Part shown: one piece after another, positions 9,790 through 18,376 of the stretch
How the letters are laid out: the number at the start of each line of letters is the position of its first letter
Position numbering within the stretch: the first letter of the stretch is position 1
Assembly (NCBI GenBank): GCA_030527825.1
Contig: JAUNAC010000002.1
Location: forward strand, 1 to 64,000
DNA length: 64,000 nucleotides
From: Lautropia sp.
GTDB taxonomy: Bacteria > Pseudomonadota > Gammaproteobacteria > Burkholderiales > Burkholderiaceae_E
Reading direction: 5' to 3'
Translations under genes and position numbers: made by a program
The notes under the pieces: generated by a model
Told to the model about the DNA's origin: nothing
What the model saw: the letters and a program-made list of their open reading frames with translations, nothing else
Database searches by the model: none

Positions 9790-10660
9790 CTTGCCCGCTC
9801 ATTGGACGTTCACCAGACGTCTGGCTGATGCTGCTCGACATCTGCTGCTGTCGATACAGTATTTTACTCGTTTGCCGCTGCCGGCACCGCTGGCCCATTG
9901 GGCTGGTTTCAGTCCGGCCAGGATGAAAGCTGCTACCGCTCATTTTCCGGGCGTGGGCTGGCTGGTGGCGGGCTTTTCCGCCGTTGTCATGGCATTGGCC
10001 TGGCACGCATTGGCCGCGGACGGCTCTGCGTCCGTGTGGGGGAGTGTGGTGCTGTCCATCATGGCTTCGGTCTGGATGACAGGAGCCATTCATGAAGATG
10101 GCCTGGCGGACGTCTGTGATGGACTGGGCGGACATGCTGACCGGGAGACAGCCCTGCGCATCATGAAGGATGCCCGCCTGGGCAGCTATGCCGTGATTGC
10201 CCTGGTACTGGCTTTGCTGCTGAAGGTCGCGTTGCTGGCAGCACTGTTGGCCAAGGGTCTGGGGGTGGCCATATCTGCCCTGCTGGTGGCCCATGTACTG
10301 TCCCGCTGGGCGGCCATGTGGCTGCCTCAGCGCCTGCCCTATGTCGGTAGCACTCAGGCGCCGCGCAATGTGGATGGCCAGGGCGAAGGCAGCAAGGCGC
10401 ACACACTGGTGGCCAATCTGCCGTTCGCCTCATTTGTGGTATCCACGATGTGGGCCGCTCCGGCCATGGGGCTGCTCGCAGTACAGCAGGGCCTGACAGG
10501 TATGTTGTGGGTTCTGCTTGTGATGGCAGTCTTGACGGGTCTGCTGGGGCGCTTTTTTCGTCGACGGCTCGGCGGCATCACGGGAGACTGTCTGGGTACG
10601 ACGCAGCAGTTGACTGAACTGGGGATATATCTTGTCTTGGTGGCCCGAATAGGAGGCTAG
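9782..10660 (+). CDS. cobS: Adenosylcobinamide-GDP ribazoletransferase (cobalamin synthase)
   Basis: The 292-residue inner-membrane enzyme joins adenosylcobinamide-GDP with alpha-ribazole (phosphate) to finish the coenzyme. It has the family entry (LLLSIQYFTRLPLPAP), the acidic HEDGLADVCDGLGG motif around 103-116 likely involved in metal binding, LGSYAVIALVLALLLK, and several hydrophobic segments. It is slightly longer than the approximately 250-residue E. coli protein. It overlaps cobT by 8 bp and precedes cobC by 8 bp, so it sits in the middle of a tight operon. Confidence 0.95.
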   Translation: MPDLPAHWTFTRRLADAARHLLLSIQYFTRLPLPAPLAHWAGFSPARMKAATAHFPGVGWLVAGFSAVVMALAWHALAADGSASVWGSVVLSIMASVWMTGAIHEDGLADVCDGLGGHADRETALRIMKDARLGSYAVIALVLALLLKVALLAALLAKGLGVAISALLVAHVLSRWAAMWLPQRLPYVGSTQAPRNVDGQGEGSKAHTLVANLPFASFVVSTMWAAPAMGLLAVQQGLTGMLWVLLVMAVLTGLLGRFFRRRLGGITGDCLGTTQQLTELGIYLVLVARIGG

Positions 10661-10668
10661 TTGTCATC

Positions 10669-11301
10669 ATGACAGCCGACATGTCCGTTGCGGGATCCTC
10701 CGGGGACGCCTGGGCCTGGCTGGTGCGCCATCCCCGGCCAGTGGCTGCCCGTGGCCTGTGCTACGGGCGGCTGGATGTCGCCGTCCAGCCCGCCAGCACG
10801 GCCCGGATCGCCGAGAAACTGTCAGCCTGCCTGCCAGAGGGACTGACGCTGAGCAGCTCCCCACGCCAACGATGTCTGATTCTGGCCGAGCAGCTGCAGG
10901 TACTGCGCCCGGACATTCGTGTCCTGCCACCGCAGGACTGGTTGGCTGAAATGGATCTCGGTGCCTGGGAAGGGAATCTGTGGGCAGATATTCCGGCTGC
11001 CGAACTTGGCGCCTGGACGGATGATTTTGGCCATTATCGTGCTGGTGGCACAGGGGAGTCGATGGCCGATTTTCTTGCCCGTATCGCTGCCGGCCTGCGG
11101 GCGCAGGCCGTAACACCTTCTCCGCAGGTCTGGATTACCCACGCAGGGGTGATCCGGGCGGTGCATTGGCTGTTGCAGCCCATGGGGTTGTCCCGGTTGC
11201 CGACCGCTCAGGAGTGGCCGGGTACCAAGATTGATTTCGGTGAGATCTGTCTTTTGACAGACCGGCACAGGTCAATGCTGCAACAGGACGGCCGCCATTA
11301 A
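10669..11301 (+). CDS. cobC: Histidine phosphatase, probable alpha-ribazole phosphatase
   Basis: The 210-residue protein belongs to the phosphoglycerate-mutase-like histidine phosphatases. The phosphorylated His is in WLVRHPRP (R20-H21), the second Arg is in SSPRQRC, and the second His is in WITHAGVIRA. LGAWEGN near 105 is the usual acid/base region. In cobalamin operons this family removes the 5'-phosphate from alpha-ribazole or adenosylcobalamin phosphate. The role is inferred from its place directly behind cobS. The gene meets azlD tail to tail with a 4-bp overlap. Confidence 0.87.
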   Translation: MTADMSVAGSSGDAWAWLVRHPRPVAARGLCYGRLDVAVQPASTARIAEKLSACLPEGLTLSSSPRQRCLILAEQLQVLRPDIRVLPPQDWLAEMDLGAWEGNLWADIPAAELGAWTDDFGHYRAGGTGESMADFLARIAAGLRAQAVTPSPQVWITHAGVIRAVHWLLQPMGLSRLPTAQEWPGTKIDFGEICLLTDRHRSMLQQDGRH

Positions 11302-11678
11302 AACAGCCACGGTGCATTGCGCATAAGGACATAGGCGCCCGTTCCGGCCACGATACTGACCAATGCCTGGCGACACAAGAGATGTATCCCGAGTGTCAGG
11401 AGCATGGCTATGAGAGATGGCCAGATGCCAGCCGGGGTGGATGAATCCTGTCGGATGAACCCCATCAGGGTATTGATCAACAGTAACATCAGAATGGTTG
11501 CTGGCAGAAAACGGCCCAATGCTCGAATGATCCGGTGTCGCCGCAACAGGCCGGCAGCGACAAAGGGCAGAAAGCGCAGCAGAAAGGTCACCGCGGCCAT
11601 AACGGCGATAGCGGCCGCCGCCTGCCAGCCGCTCAGCACGATGAGTTTTCCTTCTGATGTCTGGACAGGAGAATACAT
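11298..11678 (-). CDS. azlD: AzlD family branched-chain amino-acid export subunit
   Basis: The 126-residue protein has about four hydrophobic segments (AAAIAVMAAVTFLLRFLPF, ATILMLLLINTLMGF, LIAMLLTLGIHLL, VSIVAGTGAYVLM). The AVTFLLRFLPF motif and the short length are typical of AzlD, the small partner of AzlC in branched-chain amino-acid (or analogue) export. The ATG at 11678 lies inside the azlC 3' end (46-bp overlap), typical for this pair. Upstream codons in the open frame are antisense-like. Confidence 0.88.
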   Translation of the reverse strand: MYSPVQTSEGKLIVLSGWQAAAAIAVMAAVTFLLRFLPFVAAGLLRRHRIIRALGRFLPATILMLLLINTLMGFIRQDSSTPAGIWPSLIAMLLTLGIHLLCRQALVSIVAGTGAYVLMRNAPWLF

Positions 11679-12340
11679 ACTACGGTCGAGAGTGCAATGG
11701 CCAGTGGCATGGCATGTGCCGGCGCAACAGCCCAGCCGATGGTGTAGCTGACAATCGCGGTGATTAGCGGCATGACCTGACGATGGCTGCGCCACTGAGA
11801 CAGCACCAGAATGGTAAACAGTGCGGCCAGGCTGAACTCGAACCCTTGCAGGGCAGGGGAAACGTTCATGCCGATCAGGTTACCGAGGCAGGTGCCTAAC
11901 AGCCACCAGCCGTGGTTGAGCAGGACCACGTTCAATATCTGTCGCGGCGTGCTGCCCGGTGGCATCATGGTGACCAATGAATAGCTTTCATCGGTCAGGG
12001 CCCATGCCAGATACATTCTGCTCAGGAGCCGCCGGGGCAGGCGGTCAAGCAGGGACAGTCCGTAGAAAACGTGCCGAAGATTGATGACCAGCGTGGCCAG
12101 GCCAATAGCGGTCAGGGATTCTCCGGCGGCAAACATGGGCACAGCCATAAATTGTGCTGCACCGGCATAGACCAGCAGGCTCATCAGTGGGGCGATCCAC
12201 CATGATGCACCCGTTTGAGCCATCAGAAAACCGAATGCTGCTCCCAGCGGGACATAGCCCATGGCAACCGGCAGCGACAGTTTCAGTGGAGATTGGGGAG
12301 GATTGTCAGATGGATGTATTAGTGTTGGGCCAGGAGACAT
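11633..12340 (-). CDS. azlC: AzlC family branched-chain amino-acid export permease
   Basis: The 235-residue membrane protein carries the AzlC signatures SLPVAMGYVPLGAAFGFLMAQ at about 22-42, LVYAGAAQFMAV, and INLRHVFYGLSLL, then DESYSL. The ATG at 12340 was chosen because the protein starts shortly before its first conserved segment; the frame is open further upstream. With AzlD it forms a heteromeric exporter for branched-chain amino acids. No Lrp-type or LysR regulator gene lies adjacent. Confidence 0.9.
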   Translation of the reverse strand: MSPGPTLIHPSDNPPQSPLKLSLPVAMGYVPLGAAFGFLMAQTGASWWIAPLMSLLVYAGAAQFMAVPMFAAGESLTAIGLATLVINLRHVFYGLSLLDRLPRRLLSRMYLAWALTDESYSLVTMMPPGSTPRQILNVVLLNHGWWLLGTCLGNLIGMNVSPALQGFEFSLAALFTILVLSQWRSHRQVMPLITAIVSYTIGWAVAPAHAMPLAIALSTVVCILLSRHQKENSSC

Positions 12341-12547
12341 GCAGAGGCAACCTGGATGGGGCGAAGGGGGATGAAAGCCCCGAGAGTATACGTAGCCCAT
12401 CATCTGACGGGAAGCGTGCAAAGTAGTCTGAAGAATACCGAGGGAGAAGGCAGGTGACAGGCAGGAGCCTTCCGGACAGGCTTACCGAATGGTGACGAAG
12501 GGAGATAATAAATGGAAAATACGTGTTGCGATCATGCAGTATACAAA

Positions 12548-12624
12548 TGGTAGAGAAGGGTGGACTTGAACCACCGACCTCACGATTATGAGTCGTGCGC
12601 TCTAACCAGCTGAGCTACATCTCC
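12548..12624 (-). tRNA. tRNA with CAU anticodon (Met, or Ile2 if lysidine-modified)
   Basis: Reading the minus strand from 12624, the cloverleaf is clear: acceptor GGAGATG, T8-A9, D-arm GCTC..GAGC, anticodon arm ACGAC-TCATAAT-CGT giving anticodon CAT, T-arm GGTGG-TTCAAGT-CCACC, 3' acceptor CTTCTCT, discriminator A and an encoded CCA (12548-12550). The acceptor stem is imperfect, with a T-T mismatch at 6:67 and G-T at 1:72. The anticodon could be elongator Met or Ile2; the sequence alone does not settle it. Transcription runs toward azlC. Confidence 0.9.
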
Positions 12625-12752
12625 ACATCCGCTGCATGGGCAACATCCGGCATTCTACACGGTTTTTGCCGGAATTCAAGCGTGGCCGCCACTGCACGAA
12701 GCGGCCTGGGCATGAAGGGCGTGCGCCCGGCGGATTGGCTGGCTGAGCACTC

Positions 12753-13610
12753 TCAGGGGCGCAGGGCCTGCCGTGCCGCCCGGATGGCATCGCGGGTGGC
12801 GAGCGCTGCGGTGCGTGCTTGATGGGCGTAGTCCACATCCCGTCCTGCGTACAGGATGGCGCGTGACGAGTTGATGATCAGCCCATAACCCTCTGCATCA
12901 AGACCGGCCCGTACGGTGGCGTCTACATCGCCCCCCTGGGCGCCCACACCGGGAACCAGCAGGGGGAGTTTTGGGGCGAGTGCGCGTACCCGGGCCAACT
13001 CTTCGGGATATGTAGCGCCCACAACCAGTCCCAGCTGGCCATGTCTGTTCCACGGGTCGGCAGCCAGTCGGGCAATCCGCTCATACAGACATTCCGCATG
13101 AGGCATGGTGACATCGTCCGGGTCTGTCTGGATGGGAAGCGCCTGCAGATCATTGCCGCCGGGGTTACTGGTACGGCACAGCAGGATCAGGCCGCGATCG
13201 GACCAGTCGAAATAGGGTTCGATGGAATCGAATCCCATGAAAGGAGAGAGTGTCAATGCATCAGCCCCGAAGCGTTCGAAGGCTTCAATGCCGTATTGTC
13301 TTGCCGTGCTGCCGATGTCTCCCCGCTTGGCGTCCAAGATCACGGGGATGCCGGGATAGGTGGTGTGGATATGGGCGATCAGTCTGGCCAGGACGTCTTC
13401 GGCACCCTGAGCCGCAAAATAGGCGATCTGTGGCTTGAAGGCACAGACCGCATCGGCCGTGGCTGCCACGATGTCACGACAAAAACGTTCGATGGCATCC
13501 AGCCCTCCGCCTAGATGAGGAGGCAGGCGGGAAGGATCTGGATCCAGTCCCACGCACAGCATGGAGTCGGCCGCGTGCCAGCGCCGGCGAAGCGTATGGA
13601 CAAAGTTCAT
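12753..13610 (-). CDS. pyrF: Orotidine 5'-phosphate decarboxylase, type 2
   Basis: The 285-residue enzyme carries out the last step of UMP synthesis. The N-terminal MLCVGLDPDPSRLP block, the catalytic LDAKRGDIGSTARQYG block (Lys95) and VVGATYPEELARVRALAP near 195 are the hallmarks of the longer type-2 family found in mycobacteria, myxobacteria and many betaproteobacteria. The start at 13610 lies 7 bp after the serC stop, so the two genes are probably cotranscribed. No feature of pyrimidine-dependent attenuation is visible. Confidence 0.95.
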   Translation of the reverse strand: MNFVHTLRRRWHAADSMLCVGLDPDPSRLPPHLGGGLDAIERFCRDIVAATADAVCAFKPQIAYFAAQGAEDVLARLIAHIHTTYPGIPVILDAKRGDIGSTARQYGIEAFERFGADALTLSPFMGFDSIEPYFDWSDRGLILLCRTSNPGGNDLQALPIQTDPDDVTMPHAECLYERIARLAADPWNRHGQLGLVVGATYPEELARVRALAPKLPLLVPGVGAQGGDVDATVRAGLDAEGYGLIINSSRAILYAGRDVDYAHQARTAALATRDAIRAARQALRP

Positions 13611-13617
13611 GAATATC

Positions 13618-14700
13618 TCAGGCCCGTGTTTTTTCGAAATCCTGCATATATGCCACGAGTGCCTGTACGCCTTCTATCGGCATGGCGTTATAGAGTGAGG
13701 CACGCATGCCACCGACTGACCGGTGGCCCTTCAGATTCATCAGTCCCCGTTCGCAGGCGCCTTGCAGGAATGCAGCGTCCAGTGCATCGTCTGCCAGTGT
13801 GAAGGGAATGTTCATCCAGGAGCGATCAGCCTTGTTAACGGCATTGTGGTAAAAGTCGCTTGCATCCAGGGTGTCGTAGAGCAGCTGTGCCTTGGCCTTG
13901 TTGCGACGTGCCATTTCCGTCAGTCCGCCCTGTGCCTTCAGCCATTGAAAGACCAGTCCTGCTATATAGATGGCATAGGTGGGGGGCGTATTGAGCATGG
14001 AGCCATTTTCGGCCTGTTTTGTATAGTCCAGCACCGATGGCACACGGGACTGGGCGCGGCCCAGCAGGTCATCACGGATGATGATGAATGACATGCCGGC
14101 TGGCCCGATGTTTTTCTGGGCACCCCCATAGATCATGCCGCAGTGCCGCACATCCAGGGGACGTGACAGGATGTGGGAGGAGGCATCCACGACCAGGGGG
14201 ACATTGCCGACATCGGGCATGTCCTGAAACTCCAGCCCGCCAATGGTTTCATTGCCGCACAGGTGAACATAGGCAGCCTTGGGGTCGAGCTGCCAGTGTT
14301 CACGGGACGGGATCGCCGTATAGTGGCTGTCCCGGGCGCTGGCGGCCAGCCGGACATGGCCAAAGCGCTGGGCCTCTTTGTATGCCTTGTCTGACCATAT
14401 GCCCGTGTCGATGTAATCGGCGCTTTGACCCTCCGGCAAAAGATTAAGCGCCAGGGCAGCGAACTGCAGGATGGCCCCGCCCCCCAGAAAAAGCACCCGA
14501 TAGTCATCGGGAATACCCAGCAGTTCACGCAGGTCTGCTTCTGCCAGATCCTGAATGCTCATGTAATCTTTGCCGCGATGGCTCATTTCCATCACCGACA
14601 TGCCGGTACCGTGCCAGTCAGACATTTCGGCCGCAGCCTGCTCCAGTACGGGTTTGGGCAGAACAGCCGGCCCGGCACTGAAGTTGAAAAGTTTGCGCAT
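13618..14700 (-). CDS. serC: Phosphoserine aminotransferase
   Basis: The 360-residue PLP enzyme converts 3-phosphohydroxypyruvate to phosphoserine (serine synthesis) and serves the pyridoxine pathway. It starts with MRKLFNFSAGPAVLP, has the HRGKDY motif near 41-46, and carries the PLP lysine K196 in GGAQKNIGPAG. GHRSVGGMRASLYNAM near 330 is the family C-terminal block. The length matches E. coli SerC (362). It leads a two-gene unit with pyrF; the usual gyrA/pheA/hisC neighbours are absent. Confidence 0.97.
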   Translation of the reverse strand: MRKLFNFSAGPAVLPKPVLEQAAAEMSDWHGTGMSVMEMSHRGKDYMSIQDLAEADLRELLGIPDDYRVLFLGGGAILQFAALALNLLPEGQSADYIDTGIWSDKAYKEAQRFGHVRLAASARDSHYTAIPSREHWQLDPKAAYVHLCGNETIGGLEFQDMPDVGNVPLVVDASSHILSRPLDVRHCGMIYGGAQKNIGPAGMSFIIIRDDLLGRAQSRVPSVLDYTKQAENGSMLNTPPTYAIYIAGLVFQWLKAQGGLTEMARRNKAKAQLLYDTLDASDFYHNAVNKADRSWMNIPFTLADDALDAAFLQGACERGLMNLKGHRSVGGMRASLYNAMPIEGVQALVAYMQDFEKTRA

Positions 14701-15020
14701 GGGGTCTCCTGCGGTGGGGCAATAGGCAAATGGCAGCGCTCTATTCTAGAGCATGCCCCTTGTCAGCCTTCATGAACCGTTGTTTTGACCATTGAGTGCC
14801 GTTCATGGTCTGCCATCCCGATAGACGGTCGGTTGCGGGTTGACGTAGTGTGCATAAATCAGAAGATAATCGCCACCTAATGTATCCGGTCTTGTGTCGG
14901 ATATCCCGTTGGATCGTCCGGCTTGTCCGGCGGTTCGATGGTGGCCCTGTTCAGGCCATGTATGGTTTGGACAGGGGATTTTATGAAGTTTCGAGCGGCA
15001 GGGGCCGCCAGGAGAACAGC
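14701..15020. other. Divergent intergenic region serC / OmpA-like lipoprotein
   Basis: This 320-bp region holds a possible plus-strand promoter, TTGACG (14840-14845) and GATAAT (14865-14870) separated by 19 bp, which is longer than ideal. The frame of the downstream lipoprotein remains open to 14850, but the ribosome site favours the later start. Nothing else is recognised. Confidence 0.35.
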
Positions 15021-15866
15021 ATGTCGACCTTATTTGATGACCCCAATTCTGTTCACGAGCTGGTTCAGGGGCGCCAATCGGCCCCAGCCAGATCTGGTGC
15101 GCGCCAGGCCATTGTGGCGGCGGTCGCTGTTGCCATGCTGGTGGCTGGATGTGCTGGTCTGGATGACACCCAGCGGCGCACGGCTGCGGGTACGGGCATC
15201 GGTGCCGCCATTGGTGCCGCCATTGGGGGTAATCAGTCGGGCGGCAAGGGAGTGCGCAACGGTGCACTGATTGGGGGGGCTATTGCTGGTCTGGGTACCT
15301 ATATCTGGTCTCGCCAGATGGAAGAACAAAAGCGGGCCATGGAAGAGGCGACAGCCGGGACAGGGGTACAGGTCACTCAAACCCGTGAAAACCTGCTGCA
15401 GCTGGATATCCCCAGCGACATTTCTTTCCGGGTCAATAGTGCAGCTATTCTGCCCAATTTCCAGCCTATTCTGGACCGTTTCGCGCAGACATTGGTGGCC
15501 AACCCGGCATCGACGGTGCAAATCATCGGCCATACGGACAGCACCGGTACGGATGCGATCAATAATCCATTGTCCGTCAATCGCGCAGCCAGTGCGCGCG
15601 ATTACCTGGTGGCCCGTGGGGTGCAGGTTTCCCGAATCATGATTGATGGCCGCGGCAGTCATGATCCGGTTGCAGACAACAATTCAGCTGCTGGGCGCGC
15701 GCGTAACCGCCGGGTGGAAATTTATGTCGGGCAGGCCGCAAACCCTGCGCAAGCGCCACGTACAACCCAGACCAACGCGTTGAGGGGCACTCAGCGTAAT
15801 ACCGGTCAATGGCGTCAGGATGGCAGCTACCAGGGTAACGATGGCTATACCCAGACCATTCAGTGA
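15021..15866 (+). CDS. OmpA-family peptidoglycan-binding lipoprotein with glycine-zipper segment
   Basis: The 281-residue outer-membrane lipoprotein has a lipobox LVAGC with Cys44 after a hydrophobic AIVAAVAVAML segment. About 55-95 form a Gly/Ala-rich zipper (GTGIGAAIGAAIGG). An OmpA-C domain covers about 125-235, with the peptidoglycan-binding block HTDSTGTDAINNPLSVNRA and a closing RARNRRVEI. The tail (235-281) is Gln/Thr/Asn-rich and probably disordered. The ATG at 15021 follows GGAG; it leaves an unusually long 25-residue stretch before the signal core. YiaD-type proteins share this layout. It is monocistronic, with a terminator at 15987. Confidence 0.88.
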   Translation: MSTLFDDPNSVHELVQGRQSAPARSGARQAIVAAVAVAMLVAGCAGLDDTQRRTAAGTGIGAAIGAAIGGNQSGGKGVRNGALIGGAIAGLGTYIWSRQMEEQKRAMEEATAGTGVQVTQTRENLLQLDIPSDISFRVNSAAILPNFQPILDRFAQTLVANPASTVQIIGHTDSTGTDAINNPLSVNRAASARDYLVARGVQVSRIMIDGRGSHDPVADNNSAAGRARNRRVEIYVGQAANPAQAPRTTQTNALRGTQRNTGQWRQDGSYQGNDGYTQTIQ

Positions 15867-15986
15867 AGCACATCATCATGTTCGTTCAGGCCGGTTTTGT
15901 CAGGAAACAGACGGCTGTTTGCCGCATCGAACGCATCCGTTAAACTGACTCCTCTACGACATCATTATCCTGACGTCAGCTCAGCC

Positions 15987-16026
15987 AGCGCCCACCCGAA
16001 GTGCTTTTTGGGTGGGCGCTGCTTTT
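15987..16026 (+). terminator. Rho-independent terminator after the OmpA-like gene
   Basis: A perfect 11-bp inverted repeat, AGCGCCCACCC (15987-15997) and GGGTGGGCGCT (16010-16020), with a 12-base loop, is followed by GCTTTTT. It lies 120 bp after the lipoprotein stop and directly before the ABC exporter start region. Confidence 0.85.
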
Positions 16027-16027
16027 T

Positions 16028-18079
16028 ATGCTCCTATACACTCGAATGTCAGCCAGACAGCCATCAAGCGGGCAAGCGTCAGAGACGCCCCAAACTGTAT
16101 CCGCCCGTCCACCAACCATGAAGCTCGGTATAGGCCATTTATTCCGGGAGCTTTGGCGTTTTGCACGTGGCAGACGCAAGATGCTGTTGGCCGCTTTCGT
16201 ATTACTGATCGGTTCTCAGGGGATCAGATTGGCCATCCCGGCTCTGACTGGTTCTGCGATCAATACCCTGCAGTTCATGGGCATGGAAGGTATTGGTCAG
16301 GCTGGAAAAATGCTTTTGTTGGTTTTTCTGGTCACGCTCGCCAGTTGGCTCATGCATGGCCCGGGGCGGATTCTGGAGCGGAACGTAGCACTGGTTGTCC
16401 GTCAGCGTGTGTCGACAGACCTGATGGAGCGCCTGTACGGTGCTCCCTTGGCCTGGCATGAGGCACGGCATGGGGTGGAAACCGCCCACCGTGTGCAGCA
16501 GACAACACGGGCTCTCCATGATTTTGCGCAGAGCCAGTTCATCTATCTGCAGAATGTGGTTCGCCTGGTAGGCCCGGTGGTGGCACTGTGGTTGATCTCT
16601 CCCTGGGTAGGTCTGGTGGCGGTAGTCGGTTATCTGATATTGGCCGTGATTATCGTCGCCTTCGACAAGGCGATGATGCGTCTGGCCGCAGAGGAAAACG
16701 CCGCTGACCGGGAGTATTGGTCCAGTCTGTCGGATGGTTTGACCAATGTTCTGTCGGTGCTGGCCCTGCGGCTGCAGCGTGGTGTGCTTGGGCTGGTTGA
16801 AACAAGGCTTGGGGCGGTCTTCGCTCCGGTTAGGCGCTCCATCGTCTATAACGAAGGGAAGTGGGCAACGGTCGACTTGCTCAATTGTGTCTTGTGGATC
16901 GCTCTGTTGGCACTCTATGTCTGGTTAAGTGTGAACGGGCAGGTCACTGCGCCCCCTGCAGGAGGTAGCGATACTGCCGCACCAGCCCAAGGAGTGCGTA
17001 TTGGCAATCTGTTCATGGTCTATGGATATTCCCTGCAAGTCGGCACCGTCATTACGGGCGTGGCAGATCACTTCCAGTCGCTGACCCGCCAGAAGGTGGA
17101 TTACAGCAGTGGCGATGACATCCGGGCCCTGCCGCTGCCTTCTGAAAGAACAGGGGAGAAGATTGCGTCGGCAGCCGCCGTAGACGGGGGGCCGCTGCCC
17201 CCTGACGGCCCGGGCGTGATTCCGGAGAATGCGGCGATTGCGCCTGATTGGCAGCAGCTGGTGCTGTCTTCTGTTGTGTTCGAACGCAGACCGCTGGATC
17301 CCGGCAATGCCGAGTCTGCTGTTGGGCGGTTGGCGGAGGTGAATTTGCAGCTGCAGCGCGGCAAGCGCTACGCGCTGATTGGCCCGAGTGGATCGGGAAA
17401 AACGACCTTATTGAGGTTGTTGGCCGGTCTGTATGCCCCTGGCCATGGTTCGTTGCAAATTGATGCTGCAGCGCCATGGCCGACGCATGACATCGCGGGT
17501 GCATTGAGATCGATCGCCACGTTGTTGCCTCAGGACGCCGAGTTGTTCGGTGCTACATTGCGGGAGAATCTGGCCATGGCTGTGGGGAATGGCGGAACAG
17601 GGCGTGACACCTCGCTGACAGCCGCCCCGATGTTGGTGGCTGGTGCCGATCCCTATTCAGATGCGTTGGCCGTGGCACAGGCCAGCGATTTTGTCAGTCA
17701 TCTGCCAGGTGGCCTGGATGCACGCCTGACCGCCCGGGGAGGCAACCTGTCAGGGGGGCAGCGCCAGCGTGTTGCCATTGCAAGGGCTTTGATCGCTGCA
17801 GAGGCCAGCAGTCTGCTGTTGCTGGACGAGCCTACATCTGCGCTGGACCCTACGACGGAAGCGGCGCTGATCAAAGCATTCTTTGCTTCCCGTCCGGATG
17901 CGACGATCGTGGCATCCATACACCGCCCGGGTCTGCTACCCTATTTTGATGCCCTGATCATGGTGGAAGCGGGGCGGGTTGTTGCGACTGGCCGAATGGG
18001 CGAAATTCAGACCGATTCTGAGCAGCTGGCATCGTTCCTGCGCCAGGGCGAAGAGGCCGCACGCCAGCGCCCGGTCTGA
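16028..18079 (+). CDS. ABC transporter, fused permease and ATPase (exporter type)
   Basis: The protein is about 683 residues. The type-1 exporter membrane domain (residues about 40-340) has segments such as MLLAAFVLLIGSQGIRLAIPAL, LLLVFLVTLASWLMH, LVGPVVALWLISPWVGLVAVVGYLIL and LLNCVLWIALLALYVWL. A Pro/Gly/Ala-rich linker (about 355-410) leads to the nucleotide-binding domain with Walker A GPSGSGKTTLL, signature LSGGQRQRVAIARAL, Walker B LLLLDEPTSALD and the H-loop SIHRP. The substrate is not identifiable. The start is uncertain: ATGs at 16028, 16046 and 16118 all lack a clear ribosome site, and the GTG at 16001 lies inside the terminator hairpin and is rejected. A metal-binding HMA gene follows 79 bp later. 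Confidence 0.88.
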   Translation: MLLYTRMSARQPSSGQASETPQTVSARPPTMKLGIGHLFRELWRFARGRRKMLLAAFVLLIGSQGIRLAIPALTGSAINTLQFMGMEGIGQAGKMLLLVFLVTLASWLMHGPGRILERNVALVVRQRVSTDLMERLYGAPLAWHEARHGVETAHRVQQTTRALHDFAQSQFIYLQNVVRLVGPVVALWLISPWVGLVAVVGYLILAVIIVAFDKAMMRLAAEENAADREYWSSLSDGLTNVLSVLALRLQRGVLGLVETRLGAVFAPVRRSIVYNEGKWATVDLLNCVLWIALLALYVWLSVNGQVTAPPAGGSDTAAPAQGVRIGNLFMVYGYSLQVGTVITGVADHFQSLTRQKVDYSSGDDIRALPLPSERTGEKIASAAAVDGGPLPPDGPGVIPENAAIAPDWQQLVLSSVVFERRPLDPGNAESAVGRLAEVNLQLQRGKRYALIGPSGSGKTTLLRLLAGLYAPGHGSLQIDAAAPWPTHDIAGALRSIATLLPQDAELFGATLRENLAMAVGNGGTGRDTSLTAAPMLVAGADPYSDALAVAQASDFVSHLPGGLDARLTARGGNLSGGQRQRVAIARALIAAEASSLLLLDEPTSALDPTTEAALIKAFFASRPDATIVASIHRPGLLPYFDALIMVEAGRVVATGRMGEIQTDSEQLASFLRQGEEAARQRPV

Positions 18080-18158
18080 CAGAAATAAAGCGATGTCGGC
18101 GCTAGAATGTGAGACGGGTGCATTCCATCCGTCCCGTTCATTTGGAAAGGTATTCACG

Positions 18159-18353
18159 ATGATTCAGTTTCAGCTCCCCGACATGACATGTGGTCATTGT
18201 GAAAAATCGGTCAAGGCAGCGGTGGCACAGGTAGACCCTGCGGCAACCGTATCCGTGGATCTGGAGCATCACCTGGTCCGTATCGACAGTGCCCAGGACA
18301 GATCTGTCCTGGCGACAGCCTTGGCTGATGCCGGCTATCCGCCTGCATCTTGA
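18159..18353 (+). CDS. Small heavy-metal-associated (HMA, CopZ-like) protein
   Basis: The 64-residue single-domain protein starts MIQFQLPDMTCGHC, with the metal-binding CxxC at C11 and C14, followed by the beta-alpha-beta pattern of an HMA fold (VKAAVAQVDPAATVSVDLEHHLVRI, ALADAGYPPAS). It would act as a cytosolic Cu(I) or similar metal chaperone. The ATG at 18159 follows GGAAAGG; the longer open frame overlaps the ABC gene and is not used. No copper ATPase gene is nearby, so the partner is unknown. Confidence 0.88.
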   Translation: MIQFQLPDMTCGHCEKSVKAAVAQVDPAATVSVDLEHHLVRIDSAQDRSVLATALADAGYPPAS

Positions 18354-18376
18354 CAGTCGTTTGCGGGTTTTTCCTT

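Noticed and set aside
12341..12421. Upstream extension of azlC (27 more residues)
   Set aside because: It begins at TTG without a ribosome site and its residues do not resemble AzlC N-termini.
16001..16027. GTG start at 16001 for the ABC exporter
   Set aside because: It lies in the loop and arm of the strong terminator hairpin and lacks a ribosome site.
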